A stretch of 64,000 nucleotides of DNA from Pelomonas sp047654785 (GTDB taxonomy: Bacteria; Pseudomonadota; Gammaproteobacteria; Burkholderiales; Burkholderiaceae_C): NCBI RefSeq assembly GCF_047654785.1, contig NZ_JASGKQ010000002.1, positions 806,001-870,000 of the forward strand. The letters are read 5' to 3'. The notes below the pieces were generated by a model. It had not been told where the DNA came from, did no database searches, and saw only the letters and a list, made by a program, of their open reading frames with translations. Positions within the stretch are counted from its first letter, which is position 1. Every line of letters starts with the position of its first letter. The position numbers and the translations under genes are program-made. Below, piece by piece: positions 31,172 to 44,249 of this stretch.

Positions 31172-33244
31172 TCAGGCCGACGAGGGGTCGCCGCGCGCGG
31201 CCCGGTCCGCCACCTGGGCGGCCAGCTCGGCCCGCATGCGGCGGAGCTTCTCGCGCGGGTCTTCGCGGGCGCCGCCCTCGTGCAGCTTCATCTCGGCGAG
31301 GAAGCGGCTGGGGATGCCGACGACGGTGTCGCGCCCCTTCTTGCGGCGGCGCAGCGTGGAGACGGCCAGCGTGGTGCGCGCGCGGGTGATGCCCACGTAC
31401 ATCAGCCGGCGCTCTTCCTGCAGCGCCTCGGGCGTCAGCTCGGCGTCCTCGCGCTTGAAGGGCAGCAGGCCCTCGTTGACGCCGGCCAGCACCACGTGTG
31501 GCCACTCCAGGCCCTTGGACGCGTGCAGTGTGGTCAGCGTGACCTGGTCTTGCTCGTCGCCGCGCTCGGCCAGCGACAGGATGACGGAGATGGTCTGCGC
31601 CACGTCCAGCACGCTCTGCTTGGGCTCGGTGAAGCTGACGCCGCCTTCCTCGCTGTGCTGGCCGCCGCAGCGCTTGGCGATCCAGTCGATGAAGTCCAGC
31701 ACATTGCCCCAGCGCGCCTGCGCGACCTTCTCGTTTTCCTCGTTGTCGAGCAGGTGGGCCTCGTAGCCGATGTCCTTCAGCCAGGCCGTCAGCAGCGCAT
31801 GCGCGGCGGTGTGGCCCTCGGTGCGCCGGGCCTGGTCCTGCAGCTCGTTCACGTGGCGGCCGAACTCGTGCAGCTGCGCCAGCGCGCGCGCGCTGACGGC
31901 GGTGGCCAGGCTCTCGGAGAACAGCGCCTCGAACATGCTGCACTTCCACTGCGCCGAGAACGTGCCCAGCGCGCCCAGCGTCGCGTGGCCGATGCCGCGC
32001 TTCGGAGTCGTCACCGCGCGCAGGAAGGCGGGGTCGTCGTCGGGGTTCACCAGCAGCCGCAGCCAGGCGCACAGGTCCTTGATCTCGGCCTTGTCGAAGA
32101 AGCTCTGTCCGCCCGACACCTTGTAGGGGATCTGCGCGCGCCGCAGCGCCTGCTCGAACACGCGCGCCTGGTGGTTGGCGCGGTAGAGGATCGCGAAGTC
32201 CTTGAAGGCCGGGCCCTTGCCGTCCGCGCGCAATTGCTGGATGCGCGCGACCGCGCGCTCGGCCTCGTGCTCCTCGCCGTCGGCCTCCAGCAGCGCGATG
32301 GGCTCGCCGTCGCCGAACTCGCTCCACAGCTTCTTCTCGAACAGCTTGGGGTTGCCGGCGATCACGTGGTTGGCCGCGCGCAGGATGGCGCCGGTGGAGC
32401 GGTAGTTCTGCTCCAGCGGGATGACCTTGAGCGCGGGGAAGTCCTGCGGCAGCCGCTTCAGGTTCTCGATGGTGGCGCCGCGCCAGCCGTAGATGCTCTG
32501 GTCGTCGTCGCCGACGGCGGTGAACATGCCGCGCTCGCCGACCAGCGCCTTCAGCAGCTCGTACTGCACGGCGTTGGTGTCCTGGTACTCGTCCACCAGC
32601 ACGTAGCGCAGCTTGGCCTGCCACTTCGCGCGCGCCTCGGCGTCGGTCGTCAGCAGCTTCAGCGGCAGCGTGATGAGGTCGTCGAAGTCCACCGCCTGGT
32701 AGGCCGCGAGCCGCTCCTGGTAGCGCCCCATGACGGCGGCGGCCGCGCGCTCGTCGTCGTCCTGCGCGGCTTGCGCGGCCTGCGCCGGGTCGAGACCCTG
32801 GTTCTTCCACAGCGAGATCGTCCACTGCCAGCGCCGCGCCTGGTTCGCGTCGGTCGTGCCGCCGGCGTCCTTCAGCACGTTGAGTACGTCGTCGCTGTCG
32901 AGGATGGAGAACTGCTGTTTCAGCCCCAGCCGCGGGCCTTCCTCGCGCAGCAGCCGCACGCCCAGCGAGTGGAAGGTGGAGATCGCCAGCTCGCGGGCCG
33001 CCTTCTTGCCCACCAGCTGCTGCGCCCGCTCGCGCATCTCCTGCGCGGCCTTGTTCGTGAACGTGATCGCGGCGATCTGCCCGGGCCGGTAGCCGGCCTC
33101 CAGCAGCCGCGCGATCTTGGTGGTGATGACGCGCGTCTTGCCCGAGCCCGCCCCGGCGATGACGAGGCAGGGGCCGCCGAGGTGGTGGACGGCTTCGAGC
33201 TGGGCCGGGTTCAGGCCGGCGGGTGGGGAGGGGAGGGGAGACAT
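31172..33244 (-). CDS. rep: ATP-dependent DNA helicase Rep
   Basis: 690-aa superfamily-1 3'-5' helicase. Motifs in order: GLNPAQLEAVHHLGGPCLVI (Q motif), AGAGSGKTRVITTKIARLL (Walker A), TFTNKAAQEMRERAQQLV (Ia), VDEYQDTNAVQYELLKAL (II), VGDDDQSIYGWRGA (III), EQNYRST (IV), TLHASKGLEWPHVVLAGVNE (V), and ERRLMYVGITRART (VI). N-terminal sequence resembles Rep more than UvrD. ATG at 33244 is used; the 57 codons further upstream run through a dispersed repeat and are not conserved coding sequence. Confidence 0.94.
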   Translation of the reverse strand: MSPLPSPPAGLNPAQLEAVHHLGGPCLVIAGAGSGKTRVITTKIARLLEAGYRPGQIAAITFTNKAAQEMRERAQQLVGKKAARELAISTFHSLGVRLLREEGPRLGLKQQFSILDSDDVLNVLKDAGGTTDANQARRWQWTISLWKNQGLDPAQAAQAAQDDDERAAAAVMGRYQERLAAYQAVDFDDLITLPLKLLTTDAEARAKWQAKLRYVLVDEYQDTNAVQYELLKALVGERGMFTAVGDDDQSIYGWRGATIENLKRLPQDFPALKVIPLEQNYRSTGAILRAANHVIAGNPKLFEKKLWSEFGDGEPIALLEADGEEHEAERAVARIQQLRADGKGPAFKDFAILYRANHQARVFEQALRRAQIPYKVSGGQSFFDKAEIKDLCAWLRLLVNPDDDPAFLRAVTTPKRGIGHATLGALGTFSAQWKCSMFEALFSESLATAVSARALAQLHEFGRHVNELQDQARRTEGHTAAHALLTAWLKDIGYEAHLLDNEENEKVAQARWGNVLDFIDWIAKRCGGQHSEEGGVSFTEPKQSVLDVAQTISVILSLAERGDEQDQVTLTTLHASKGLEWPHVVLAGVNEGLLPFKREDAELTPEALQEERRLMYVGITRARTTLAVSTLRRRKKGRDTVVGIPSRFLAEMKLHEGGAREDPREKLRRMRAELAAQVADRAARGDPSSA

Positions 33245-33264
33245 CAACTGACGATTGGAACAGC

Positions 33265-33465
33265 GCGGGCCGAGCGCAGGGCCGCTCCCAAGCCGGCCCG
33301 CACTGGCGATGTGCCTGCCGGTCGATCCGGCAGGCATCGCCGTCCCCTCGGGGGCTGAGGCTGGACACATGGCGTCCTGTGGACGGCATGTGCCTGCCGA
33401 AGGGCTGCGGCACATGCCGCAGCGCGGCCTGCAAGGCCGGCCCAGGCAGGCCTGGGACGAGGGGC
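33265..33465 (+). repeat. Dispersed intergenic repeat, copy A
   Basis: Shares with copies at 36259 and 47921: GCGGGCCGAGCGC, GGGCCGC, CCAAGCCGGCCCG, then CGATGTGC...GCATCGCCGTCCCC and GGGGG. Core runs 33265-33354. The central hairpin here is GGCGATG-T-GCCTGCCGG...CCGGCAGGC-ATCGCC. A second hairpin (GGCATGTGCC...GGCACATGCC) follows, and the unit ends GAGGGGC. Lies between the Rep gene and the end of the membrane protein gene. Confidence 0.8.
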
Positions 33466-33470
33466 CCGGG

Positions 33471-36089
33471 TCATGCCACCCGCGCGACGCCTTCTCCCGG
33501 TAGTGCGCGCAGGCCCAGCCCCAGCAGCAGCAGCGTGAAGAAGATGAAGCCGATGCGCGGCGCGTCCAGCAGGCTGTCGAACGCGCCGACGGCGCCGAAG
33601 CCGATCAGCGCGGCGACGAAGGCCGGCGCCAGCGGGTGGTCGCGGCCGCGGCCGAAGGCCAGCCGCACCAGCGCCAGCCCGTAGGCCGTGCCCAGCAGCG
33701 CCAGGCCCAGCAGGCCCTGCTCGAACAGCACGTGCAGCGCCGCGTTCTTGATGTGCCAGGGCAGGTGGAGGCGGTCGCTGGAGAAGAACCAGTGCGCCAT
33801 CTCGCGGTTGAAGTCGCCGTTGACCAGCAGCTGGCGGCCCTGGCCGTCGCGCAGCGCGATGCGGCTGATGTCCACGCGCGCGCCGCTGGTGTCCAGCGCC
33901 ATCGAGAAGGTGACGAAGCGCGACGACCCGGCGGGGCCGCCCAGCGCCGGCACCGGGCCGAGCTGGAACTGCGCGGTCTGCCAGGCGCCCGGGCCGTCCG
34001 GCGGCGGGGCGCCGTCCTCGGCGCTGTCGTCGGCGCCCGCCGCGCGCTGCGGCGCCAGGTGCGGCCGCACGCTGCTGCAGCGGTCGGCGTGCAGCAGGTG
34101 CCGCTCACAGACCTCCAGCAGGAAGTCCGCCTCGACGGCCGTGCGGCTGGTCAGCGTGACGGTCAGCGGCCCCGGCGCTGGGGCCGCGATGCGCTGGCTG
34201 ACGCGGAAGCGCTCGCCGTCGCGCAGCGCATGCCGGCCGCCCGTCAGCGCCAGGTAGGCCTCGCCCTCGTCGGTGCGCAGCCGGTAGTCGCCGATGCGGG
34301 ACTGCTCGGGGCCGTCGTAGAAATTGCTCGCCACGAAGCGCCCGCTGCCCTTGCCCAGCAGCCACTGCCGGCCGCCGTGCAGCAGGCCCAGGCTCTCGCG
34401 CCAGTGCACCAGGCGGGTGTGGCCGTCCTCCTTCCAGGTGGCGACGCGGTCGCGCAGGTAGGCGCCGCCGCCCAGCGCGGCGACGATGGCCATCACCAGC
34501 AGCAGCCCCGCGACCAGCAGCGCGCGCTTGCGCCAGGCGGCCGGGCCCGCGCTGCCGCCCAGCGGCCACAGGCGCGGCTCCAGCAGCAGCGCGGCCCACA
34601 GGCCGGCCAGCGCCAGGCCGGCGGCCAGCGACGACCAGCGGCCCACCGTGCCGCCCCAGTCGTCGGCCACGATCACCATCGTGCCCAGCAGCCAGAACCA
34701 CGCGGTGGTGACCAGCAGCACATAGACCGGCCGCGCCTGGCCCGGCACGTCCCGCACGCGCAGCGCCACGCAGCACAGCAGCGCCACCGCGAGCAGCCCG
34801 TAGGCGGCCCTCGGCACCGCAGTGGCCAGCGCCCAGCTCGCCGCCCCCAGCAGCAGCGCCAGCACGCCGCCCATCAGCAGCGCCATGACGCGCTGCCCGA
34901 GGCCCGGCAGCCACAGGCTGGCCGGCATCGTCAGCAGCACGACCATCACGCACAGCAGCGCCAGCAGCCCCCGGTGGCCGCCGCCGCCGAACACCAGCGC
35001 GCCCGCCAGCGCGAAAGCGCCGGCCATCGCCAGCGCGCCCAGCTTGCCCAGCGGCGACAGCGGCTCGTCGACGGCGCCCAGCGCCGGGTCCAGCGGCCGC
35101 CCCGGCGCCGCGGCGCGGCGGCGCTGCGCGTCGGCCAGCAGCACCAGCGGCACCAGCGCCAGCGGCAGCGCGAGGTAGACGCCGCGCGAGAACGTCGTCA
35201 GCACCGCGTAGGCCGCCAGCAGCGCCAGCACCAGGCCGACGGCGAAGCGCCACGGCGAGCGCGTGCGCAGCAGCGCCAGCAGCGCGAACGGCAGCGTCAG
35301 CACCAGGAAGCCGTCCAGCGCGTTGCCGCCCACGTGCATCTCCCAGAACAGGGCGGTGGTGCGGTAGTCGGTGGAGAAGTCCAGCAGCGCCGCGAAGCCC
35401 GCCCGGTCCCACAGCGCGGCGGCGCTGCCGCCGGCCAGCGCGGCCACCAGGCCCAGCAGCAGCCCGCGCGAGAAGCCGCGCGGCCGGGCGGCGGCCGCGG
35501 CGATCCACAGCGGCAGCAGCGCCAGCACCAGGAACAGCGCCTTGGCGTTGCGCACCGCGTTCATCGCCTCGTGGTAGCCGTGGAACCAGCCGAACTGGAA
35601 GCCGCCGGCGTCCGCGAAGCCGCGCTTGACGCTCCACAGCGCCGACAGCGCCAGCGCCGCCAGCAGCAGCACCACGGCGGGCGAATAGACCAGCCCATGG
35701 CGCCAGGCCGGCGCGCGGTCGCGCGCGTTGAGCTGCAGCGCATAGGCCAGGTAGCCGCCGCAGCCGCAGGCGGTGACCAGCAGGTCCAGCTCCTCGAAGC
35801 TGATCCAGCCGCTCCACGGCGCCAGCCCCAGCAGCGGCAGCGGCGCGAGCACCAGGACCGGCGTCTTGACCCAGAACACCGCGCCCAGCAGCGCCATCAG
35901 CGCCCAGGCGGCCAGCGCCAGCGGGCCGGACAGCGGGTGGTGCCAGGCCAGCTCGGCGCCGACCAGGCCCAGCCCCAGGCTGGCCGCGAGCGCCAGCCCC
36001 TGCCGCGCCGTCGCGGGCCGGTGGAGCTGCAGGGTGCCCAGGCCCAGCAGGCCGGCCGGCGCCGATGGGGTGGTGCCTGCGGCGGCCAT
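33471..36089 (-). CDS. O-antigen ligase/polymerase-like polytopic membrane protein
   Basis: 872-aa protein with a dozen or more hydrophobic helices (for example LVVGAELAWHHPLSG-type N-terminal region, LLLAALALSALWSVKRG, VLTTFSRGVYLALPLALVPL) and, between roughly residues 590 and 770, a large periplasmic domain with beta-rich sequence and CERHLLHADRCSS, before final helices (FVAALIGFGAVGAFDSLLDA). TFSRG and LLGKGSGRFVASNFYDG resemble Wzy_C / O-antigen ligase motifs. ATG at 36089 (MAAAGTTPSAP) is used, since the open frame upstream overlaps repeat copy B and the antisense of another gene. A polysaccharide role is inferred, with exosortase-type export elsewhere a possible partner. Confidence 0.75.
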   Translation of the reverse strand: MAAAGTTPSAPAGLLGLGTLQLHRPATARQGLALAASLGLGLVGAELAWHHPLSGPLALAAWALMALLGAVFWVKTPVLVLAPLPLLGLAPWSGWISFEELDLLVTACGCGGYLAYALQLNARDRAPAWRHGLVYSPAVVLLLAALALSALWSVKRGFADAGGFQFGWFHGYHEAMNAVRNAKALFLVLALLPLWIAAAAARPRGFSRGLLLGLVAALAGGSAAALWDRAGFAALLDFSTDYRTTALFWEMHVGGNALDGFLVLTLPFALLALLRTRSPWRFAVGLVLALLAAYAVLTTFSRGVYLALPLALVPLVLLADAQRRRAAAPGRPLDPALGAVDEPLSPLGKLGALAMAGAFALAGALVFGGGGHRGLLALLCVMVVLLTMPASLWLPGLGQRVMALLMGGVLALLLGAASWALATAVPRAAYGLLAVALLCCVALRVRDVPGQARPVYVLLVTTAWFWLLGTMVIVADDWGGTVGRWSSLAAGLALAGLWAALLLEPRLWPLGGSAGPAAWRKRALLVAGLLLVMAIVAALGGGAYLRDRVATWKEDGHTRLVHWRESLGLLHGGRQWLLGKGSGRFVASNFYDGPEQSRIGDYRLRTDEGEAYLALTGGRHALRDGERFRVSQRIAAPAPGPLTVTLTSRTAVEADFLLEVCERHLLHADRCSSVRPHLAPQRAAGADDSAEDGAPPPDGPGAWQTAQFQLGPVPALGGPAGSSRFVTFSMALDTSGARVDISRIALRDGQGRQLLVNGDFNREMAHWFFSSDRLHLPWHIKNAALHVLFEQGLLGLALLGTAYGLALVRLAFGRGRDHPLAPAFVAALIGFGAVGAFDSLLDAPRIGFIFFTLLLLGLGLRALPGEGVARVA

Positions 36090-36258
36090 CAGCGCGGGCG
36101 CCGCGTGGCGGCCGTCAGCGAGGCGGGGCGAGGGGCGGGGTGAGGCGCAGGGGGCAGCGCAATCGGCGGGCGGGCCATGGGATCTCCGGTCGGGCGCCCA
36201 TTGTTGCCGAGCGGGCGCGGCGGCACATCCCGGAAACCCCGTCCGCGGGGCCTGGCCC

Positions 36259-36377
36259 GCGGGCCGAGCGCCGGGCCGCCCCAAGCCGGCCCGTCCTGGC
36301 GATGTGCTGGCCGGTCGAACCGGCCAGCATCGCCGTCCCCCCGGGGGACCGGCCAAGGCATGCCTTGGCCGAGGGGC
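36259..36377 (+). repeat. Dispersed intergenic repeat, copy B
   Basis: Core 36259-36347. The hairpin is GGCGATG-T-GCTGGCCGGT-CGA-ACCGGCCAGC-ATCGCC, with inner arms different from copies A and C but still fully complementary. It is followed by a perfect palindrome GGCCAAGGCATGCCTTGGCC and ends GAGGGGC, immediately after the stop codon of the kinase-like gene (36383) on the minus strand. Confidence 0.8.
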
Positions 36378-36382
36378 TCCCG

Positions 36383-37339
36383 TCAGCCGGCCGTGGCGCC
36401 CCGGCCCAGCCAGCGGCGCCACCAGGCGAGCGGCCGGGGCGGCGGGAGCCCGGCCCCGGCGTCGCGCCCGGGCGCCAGCGCCAGCCACTGGCGCAGCTCG
36501 TCGGCCAGTTCCTCGGCGCCGCGGGTGCGCAGCTCGGGCGACTCGGCCGTCGCGGAACGCAGCAGCGCGTCGAGCGGCGGGCGCTGCGCGTCGCCGAGGT
36601 CGGGCCAAGCCTCGGCGGCGCTGCCGCGGCGCGGCGCCAGGCCCCGGGGGGTGTCCTCCCAGCCGCACAGCAGGCCGCGCGCGAACACGCCCAGGCCGTA
36701 GACCTCGCTGGCCAGGCTGGGCGGTTCGCCGTGGCGGCGCTCGGGGGCGACGAAGGCGGGCGCGGCGCTCAGGCTCAGGCCGCGGTCGAAGGGGTCGGTG
36801 GGGTCGGGGATGCGCGCCAGGCCCAGGCCCATCAGCCGCACGCCGCCCTCGGGGCCCAGCCAGACCATGGCCGGGTCCAGCTCGGCCAGCAGCCAGCCCT
36901 GCTGGTGCGCCGAGCGCAGCGCCTCGCACAGCTGCACCAGCAGCTCGACGCGTGCGCGCAGGTCCAGCCCGGACAGCTGCGGCAGCAGCGGCGCGCCATG
37001 CTCGCCTTCGAGGATCAGGTAAGGGTGGGCGTCGGGCGTCACGCCGCTGTCGCTGGGCACGGCGATGTGCGGGTGCTGCAGGCGGGCGAGGTCGCCGGCC
37101 TGGTCGGCGTAGCGCAGCATCACGCCGGCGCCCAGGTCGTTGCGGTCCAGCACCAGCACGGCGGCCCGCTGCCCGGTGGCCAGCGCATGGTGGGCGCTGT
37201 ACCACTGGCCGGCGTGCGCCTGCTCGCCGTCGGGCAGCGGCTTCAGCAGCCGCCACACGCCCAGCGCCTGGCCTTCGTCCAGCGCGGCGGCGGCGGCGGG
37301 CGGTGGCAGGGTGAGGTTGGGCATGCGCATGGCGCGCAT
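36383..37339 (-). CDS. Degenerate protein-kinase-like protein (pseudokinase)
   Basis: About 318 aa with a Hanks-type kinase fold outline: a glycine-loop-like start (LGVWRLLKPLPDGEQ), HPHIAVPSDSGV, PYLILEGEHGAPL, AHQQGWLLAELDPAMVWL in place of the catalytic loop, GVRLMGLGLARIPDP in place of DFG, and FVAPERR (APE) followed by ASEVYGLGVFARGLLCG. The VAIK lysine, HRD aspartate and DFG aspartate are all replaced, so it is probably catalytically dead and acts as a scaffold. Start may be 37339, 37330 or 37324. Same strand as the membrane protein gene, separated by repeat copy B. Confidence 0.72.
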   Translation of the reverse strand: MRAMRMPNLTLPPPAAAAALDEGQALGVWRLLKPLPDGEQAHAGQWYSAHHALATGQRAAVLVLDRNDLGAGVMLRYADQAGDLARLQHPHIAVPSDSGVTPDAHPYLILEGEHGAPLLPQLSGLDLRARVELLVQLCEALRSAHQQGWLLAELDPAMVWLGPEGGVRLMGLGLARIPDPTDPFDRGLSLSAAPAFVAPERRHGEPPSLASEVYGLGVFARGLLCGWEDTPRGLAPRRGSAAEAWPDLGDAQRPPLDALLRSATAESPELRTRGAEELADELRQWLALAPGRDAGAGLPPPRPLAWWRRWLGRGATAG

Positions 37340-37435
37340 ATTAGGGGTGACCCCAGGGGGCGGCCACCGGCGGGCGCCACTCAAGCGGGGGTGGCGCGGA
37401 TTCGCTCACGGCCCTGGCGATACTGCGGCGCCGCC

Positions 37436-38407
37436 ATGCTCGCCGTCCTCGCCACCACCTTCCCCTTCTTCGCGCTGGTGCTGTGCGGCTGGCTGGCCAT
37501 CGCGCGCGGCTGGCTGCCGGACGGCGCGATCCCGGGCCTGAACGGGTTCGTGCTGTTCTTCGCGCTGCCCTGCCTGCTGTTCCGCTTCGGGCGCGACACG
37601 CCGCTGCTGCAGCTGCTGAACCCGGCGCTGCTGGGCGTCTACGTGGCGGCCGCGCTGCTGGTCGTGGGCGTCACGCTGGCGGCCACGCGCTCCGGCGTGG
37701 GCCGCAAGGACGCCGCCTTCGGCGCGCTGGTGGCGGCCTTCCCGAACAGCGGCTTCATGGGCGTGCCGCTGATCGTGGCGCTGCTCGGGCCGGCGGCGGC
37801 GGGGGCGGTGGTGAGCACGCTGCTGGCGGACCTGTTCATCACCAGCTCGCTGTGCATCGCGCTGGCGCATGCGGGCGGCGGCGGCCGCGGCGAGCGGCAG
37901 GCGTTCGCGCAGGCGCTGAAGGCGGCGCTGGCGAACCCGCTGCCCTGGGCCATCGCGCTGGGCGCCGCGTTCGGCGCCTGCGGCCTGGCGCTGCCGGCGC
38001 CGCTGGGCCGGGCGGTGGCGATGCTGGGCGACGCGGCCTCGCCGGTGGCGCTGTTCGCGATCGGCGCGGTGCTCTGCCGCGCCGGGCGGGCCGGCCGCGC
38101 CGCGGGCCGCGCGACGCCGCCGTCGCAGTACCTGCCGGTGGCGGCCATCAAGCTGCTGCTGCACCCGGCGCTGGTGCTGGCGCTGGGCGCGGCGGTGCAG
38201 GGGCTGGGCGGCCCGCTCGGGCGCGCGCAGCTGGTGGCGCTGACGCTGGTGGCCGCGCTGCCCAGCGCCAGCAATGTGTCGCTGCTGGCCGACCGCTACG
38301 GCGCGGACAGCGGCCGCATCGCCCACATCATCCTGGCGTCCACGGCGCTGGCCTTCGTCACGTTCAGCGCGCTGGCGGCGCTGCTGACGGCCCCAGCGGC
38401 AGGCTGA
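37436..38407 (+). CDS. AEC-family transporter (auxin efflux carrier-like)
   Basis: 323-aa permease of about ten helices in two repeats: LVLCGWLAIARGWLPDG, PNSGFMGVPLIVALLGP (AEC motif), and the second-half counterpart KLLLHPALVLALGAAV, LPSASNVSLLADRYG. Family members export or import organic acids such as malonate or malate; the substrate is not evident. Start ATG at 37436; the long frame upstream is antisense to the kinase gene. Its 3' end overlaps the convergent sensor kinase gene by 44 bp. Confidence 0.88.
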   Translation: MLAVLATTFPFFALVLCGWLAIARGWLPDGAIPGLNGFVLFFALPCLLFRFGRDTPLLQLLNPALLGVYVAAALLVVGVTLAATRSGVGRKDAAFGALVAAFPNSGFMGVPLIVALLGPAAAGAVVSTLLADLFITSSLCIALAHAGGGGRGERQAFAQALKAALANPLPWAIALGAAFGACGLALPAPLGRAVAMLGDAASPVALFAIGAVLCRAGRAGRAAGRATPPSQYLPVAAIKLLLHPALVLALGAAVQGLGGPLGRAQLVALTLVAALPSASNVSLLADRYGADSGRIAHIILASTALAFVTFSALAALLTAPAAG

Positions 38408-39715
38408 GGACGACGCGCAGGCCGCCGCCGTCGCGGTTGCCGAGCGCGATGCGGCCGTCGTGCGCCTCGGCGATCTCGCGCGCCAGCGCCAGGCCGAGGC
38501 CGGTGCCGCCGGGCGCGCCGGGTTCGGCCCGCTTGGTGGAATAGAACGGCAGCAGCGCCTGCGCCAGCACCGCCTCGCTCATGCCGGGGCCGCGGTCCAG
38601 CACCTCGATGCGCAGCTCGCCGCGCGCCGCGCCGAGCCGCAGCGCCACGTCGCCGGGGGCGCTGCCGGACTCGTGCGCGTTCTTGATCAGGTTCAGCAGC
38701 GCCTGCTCGACCTGCGCGGCGTCGAACCAGCCTGGCGCGGCGGGCGGCTCGCCGTCCAGGCGGAACTCGCCCAGCGCCGCGAGGCGGCCCAGGAAGGGCG
38801 CCCAGGCCACCGCCTCGTGGCGCGGCGCCGGCAGCTTGGCGAAGCGCGCGTAGCCACTCAGGAAGCCGTGCAGGTGGGCGGCGCGCGCGGCGATGCCGGC
38901 CAGCACCTGCGGCAGCCGCTCGGTGTCGCCGCGCCGCGCCAGCTCCGCGCCGCTGTGCGCGAGCGACGAGATCGGCGCCAGCGAGTTGTTCATCTCGTGG
39001 CTGAGCACGCGGATGACGCGCTTCCACGCCGCCACCTCGGCGCGCGAGAGCTCGCGCGTCATGCGCCGCAGCAGCCGCAGCCGGTGCGGCTGGCCCTGCA
39101 GCCGGAAGGCGTGGGTGCCGTGGTGGAAGGTCTCCTCGCTGCCGTCCGCCAGCGTGACGCTGAACAGCCGGTCGGCGTCGTCCGCCAGCGCCTCGCGCAG
39201 CGGCTCGGGCAGCGGCGCGATGACGGCGGCGAAGTCCAGCCCCGCGAGGTGGCGCCCGTCGCCCAGCAGCTGCCGTGCCGCGAGGTTGGCGATGGCGACC
39301 TTGCCGCCCGGCCCGGTCAGCACCAGCGCGACCGGTGTGTTCTGCACCACCGTGTCCAGCAGCAGCTCGCGCTGGGCCAGGTGCTGGCGCTGCTCGCGCA
39401 GCGCCTGGCCCAGCTCGGCGTGCAGCCGCGTCAGCGTGGCCAGCTCGCGCGGGCCGTCGGCCGCGAGGCTGAGGCTGAAGTCGCCGTCGCGGTAGCCCAG
39501 CACGGCGCCCTCCAGCGCGCGCGTCAGGCGCCGCAGCGGCGCGAGCCAGCGCGCGGCCAGCCAGGCCAGCAGCGGCAGCGTCAGCGCGGCGGCGGCGGCC
39601 AGCGCCGGGGCGTCGCCCAGGCCCAGGCGCCGCGCGCCGGCGAAGCACAGCGGCGGCAGGCCGGCCGCCGCCGCCAGCGACAGCAGCGCCCGCGCGTGCA
39701 GCGGCAGCCGCCGGG

Positions 39716-39719
<4 letters not shown>
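38364..39719 (-). CDS. Sensor histidine kinase of an NtrC-type two-component system
   Basis: 451-aa membrane kinase: two N-terminal hydrophobic segments (ALLSLAAAAGLPPLCF, LTLPLLAWLAARWLA), a HAMP-like linker, a PAS-like region (residues about 115-210), H-box VLSHEMNNSLAPISSL with phospho-acceptor H241, and ATPase boxes LLNLIKNAHESG (N), DRGPGMSE (G1) and GGTGLGLALA (G2). The short distance between helices means little or no periplasmic sensor. Overlaps the upstream regulator gene by 4 bp (ATGA). Confidence 0.92.
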
Positions 39720-41056
<1,337 letters not shown>

Positions 41057-41083
41057 GGCGGCGGAGGATAGTAGGCTGGCGGC

Positions 41084-43355
<2,272 letters not shown>

Positions 43356-43363
<8 letters not shown>

Positions 43364-43616
43364 GGACAGGCTGCTGCGCCTGCTGTTGGCGCTGGACGAC
43401 GGCGAGGGCGTGGCCCTGGCGCGCCTGGCCAAGCGGCTGGACGAGCGCGTCAGCGTGCTGCTGCGCGAGGGCACGGCGCTGGGCGATGCCGCCATCGCCG
43501 GCACGCGCGGCCCCGGCTGGGTGCGGCTGGCCTGCGACGATGCCGGCCGCTGGACCGCCCACCTCACCCCCGCCGGCCGCGAGGCCGCCCGCCAACTGCC
43601 GCCTCCACCGCCATGA
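43356..43616 (+). CDS. 86-aa protein, possibly winged-helix-like
   Basis: Small basic/acidic protein (LLRLLLALDDGEGVALARLA, KRLDERVSVLLREGTALGDA, GRWTAHLTPAGREAARQLPP). The helix-helix-strand pattern ending WTAHLTPAGREAA recalls a small winged helix, but no family is recognised. It overlaps the oxidoreductase gene by 8 bp upstream and the GST gene by 4 bp downstream, so it is very likely translated with both. It could be a specific chaperone or regulator of the oxidoreductase. Confidence 0.7.
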
Positions 43617-44227
43617 AGCTCCTCGGCCGCCTCACCTCCATCAACGTGCGCAAGGTCATGTGGACCGCCGCGCAGCTCGACCTCGCGCTGGAACGCGAGG
43701 ACTGGGGCGCCGGCTTCCGGTCGCCGCAGGAGCCCGGCTATCTGGCGATGAATCCCAACGGGCTGATCCCTGTGCTCGTCGATGGCGACTTCACGCTGTG
43801 GGAGAGCAACAGCATCTGCCGCTACCTCGCCACCCAGGCAGGCGCGGCCACGCTGCTGCCCACCGAGGCGCGGGCGCGTGCACGCGTCGAGCAATGGATG
43901 GACTGGCAGGCCGGCGAGCTGAACAACGCCTGGCGCACCGCCTTCATGGCGCTGGTGCGCGGCCAGCCCGCCACGCCGGAGGCCGTTCAAGCCAGCGTCG
44001 ACAGCTGGAACCGCCACATGGGCATGCTGGACCAGCAGCTCGCCGCGACCGGCGCCTTCGTCACGGGGCCGGACTTCACCCTCGCCGACGTCGTGCTGGG
44101 CCTGTCCGCCCAGCGCTGGAAGAACGCGCCCATCGCGCGTGCCGAGCTGCCGGCCGTGGAGGCCTGGCTGCAACGGCTGAGCACGCGGCCCGGGTTTGTG
44201 GACTACGTGGGCAACGGGATGCCCTGA
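43613..44227 (+). CDS. Glutathione S-transferase family protein
   Basis: 204-aa cytosolic GST. Thioredoxin-like N-domain (LGRLTSINVRKVMWTAAQLD, NPNGLIPVLVDGDFTLWESN with cis-Pro and the ES glutathione-binding pair, ICRYLATQAGAATLLP), then an all-helical C-domain with VEQWMDWQAGELNNAWRTAF and FVTGPDFTLADVVLGLSAQR. ATG at 43613 overlaps the upstream stop. Confidence 0.93.
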   Translation: MKLLGRLTSINVRKVMWTAAQLDLALEREDWGAGFRSPQEPGYLAMNPNGLIPVLVDGDFTLWESNSICRYLATQAGAATLLPTEARARARVEQWMDWQAGELNNAWRTAFMALVRGQPATPEAVQASVDSWNRHMGMLDQQLAATGAFVTGPDFTLADVVLGLSAQRWKNAPIARAELPAVEAWLQRLSTRPGFVDYVGNGMP

Positions 44228-44249
44228 AGCTTCGATGTGGGGGCGGCGG

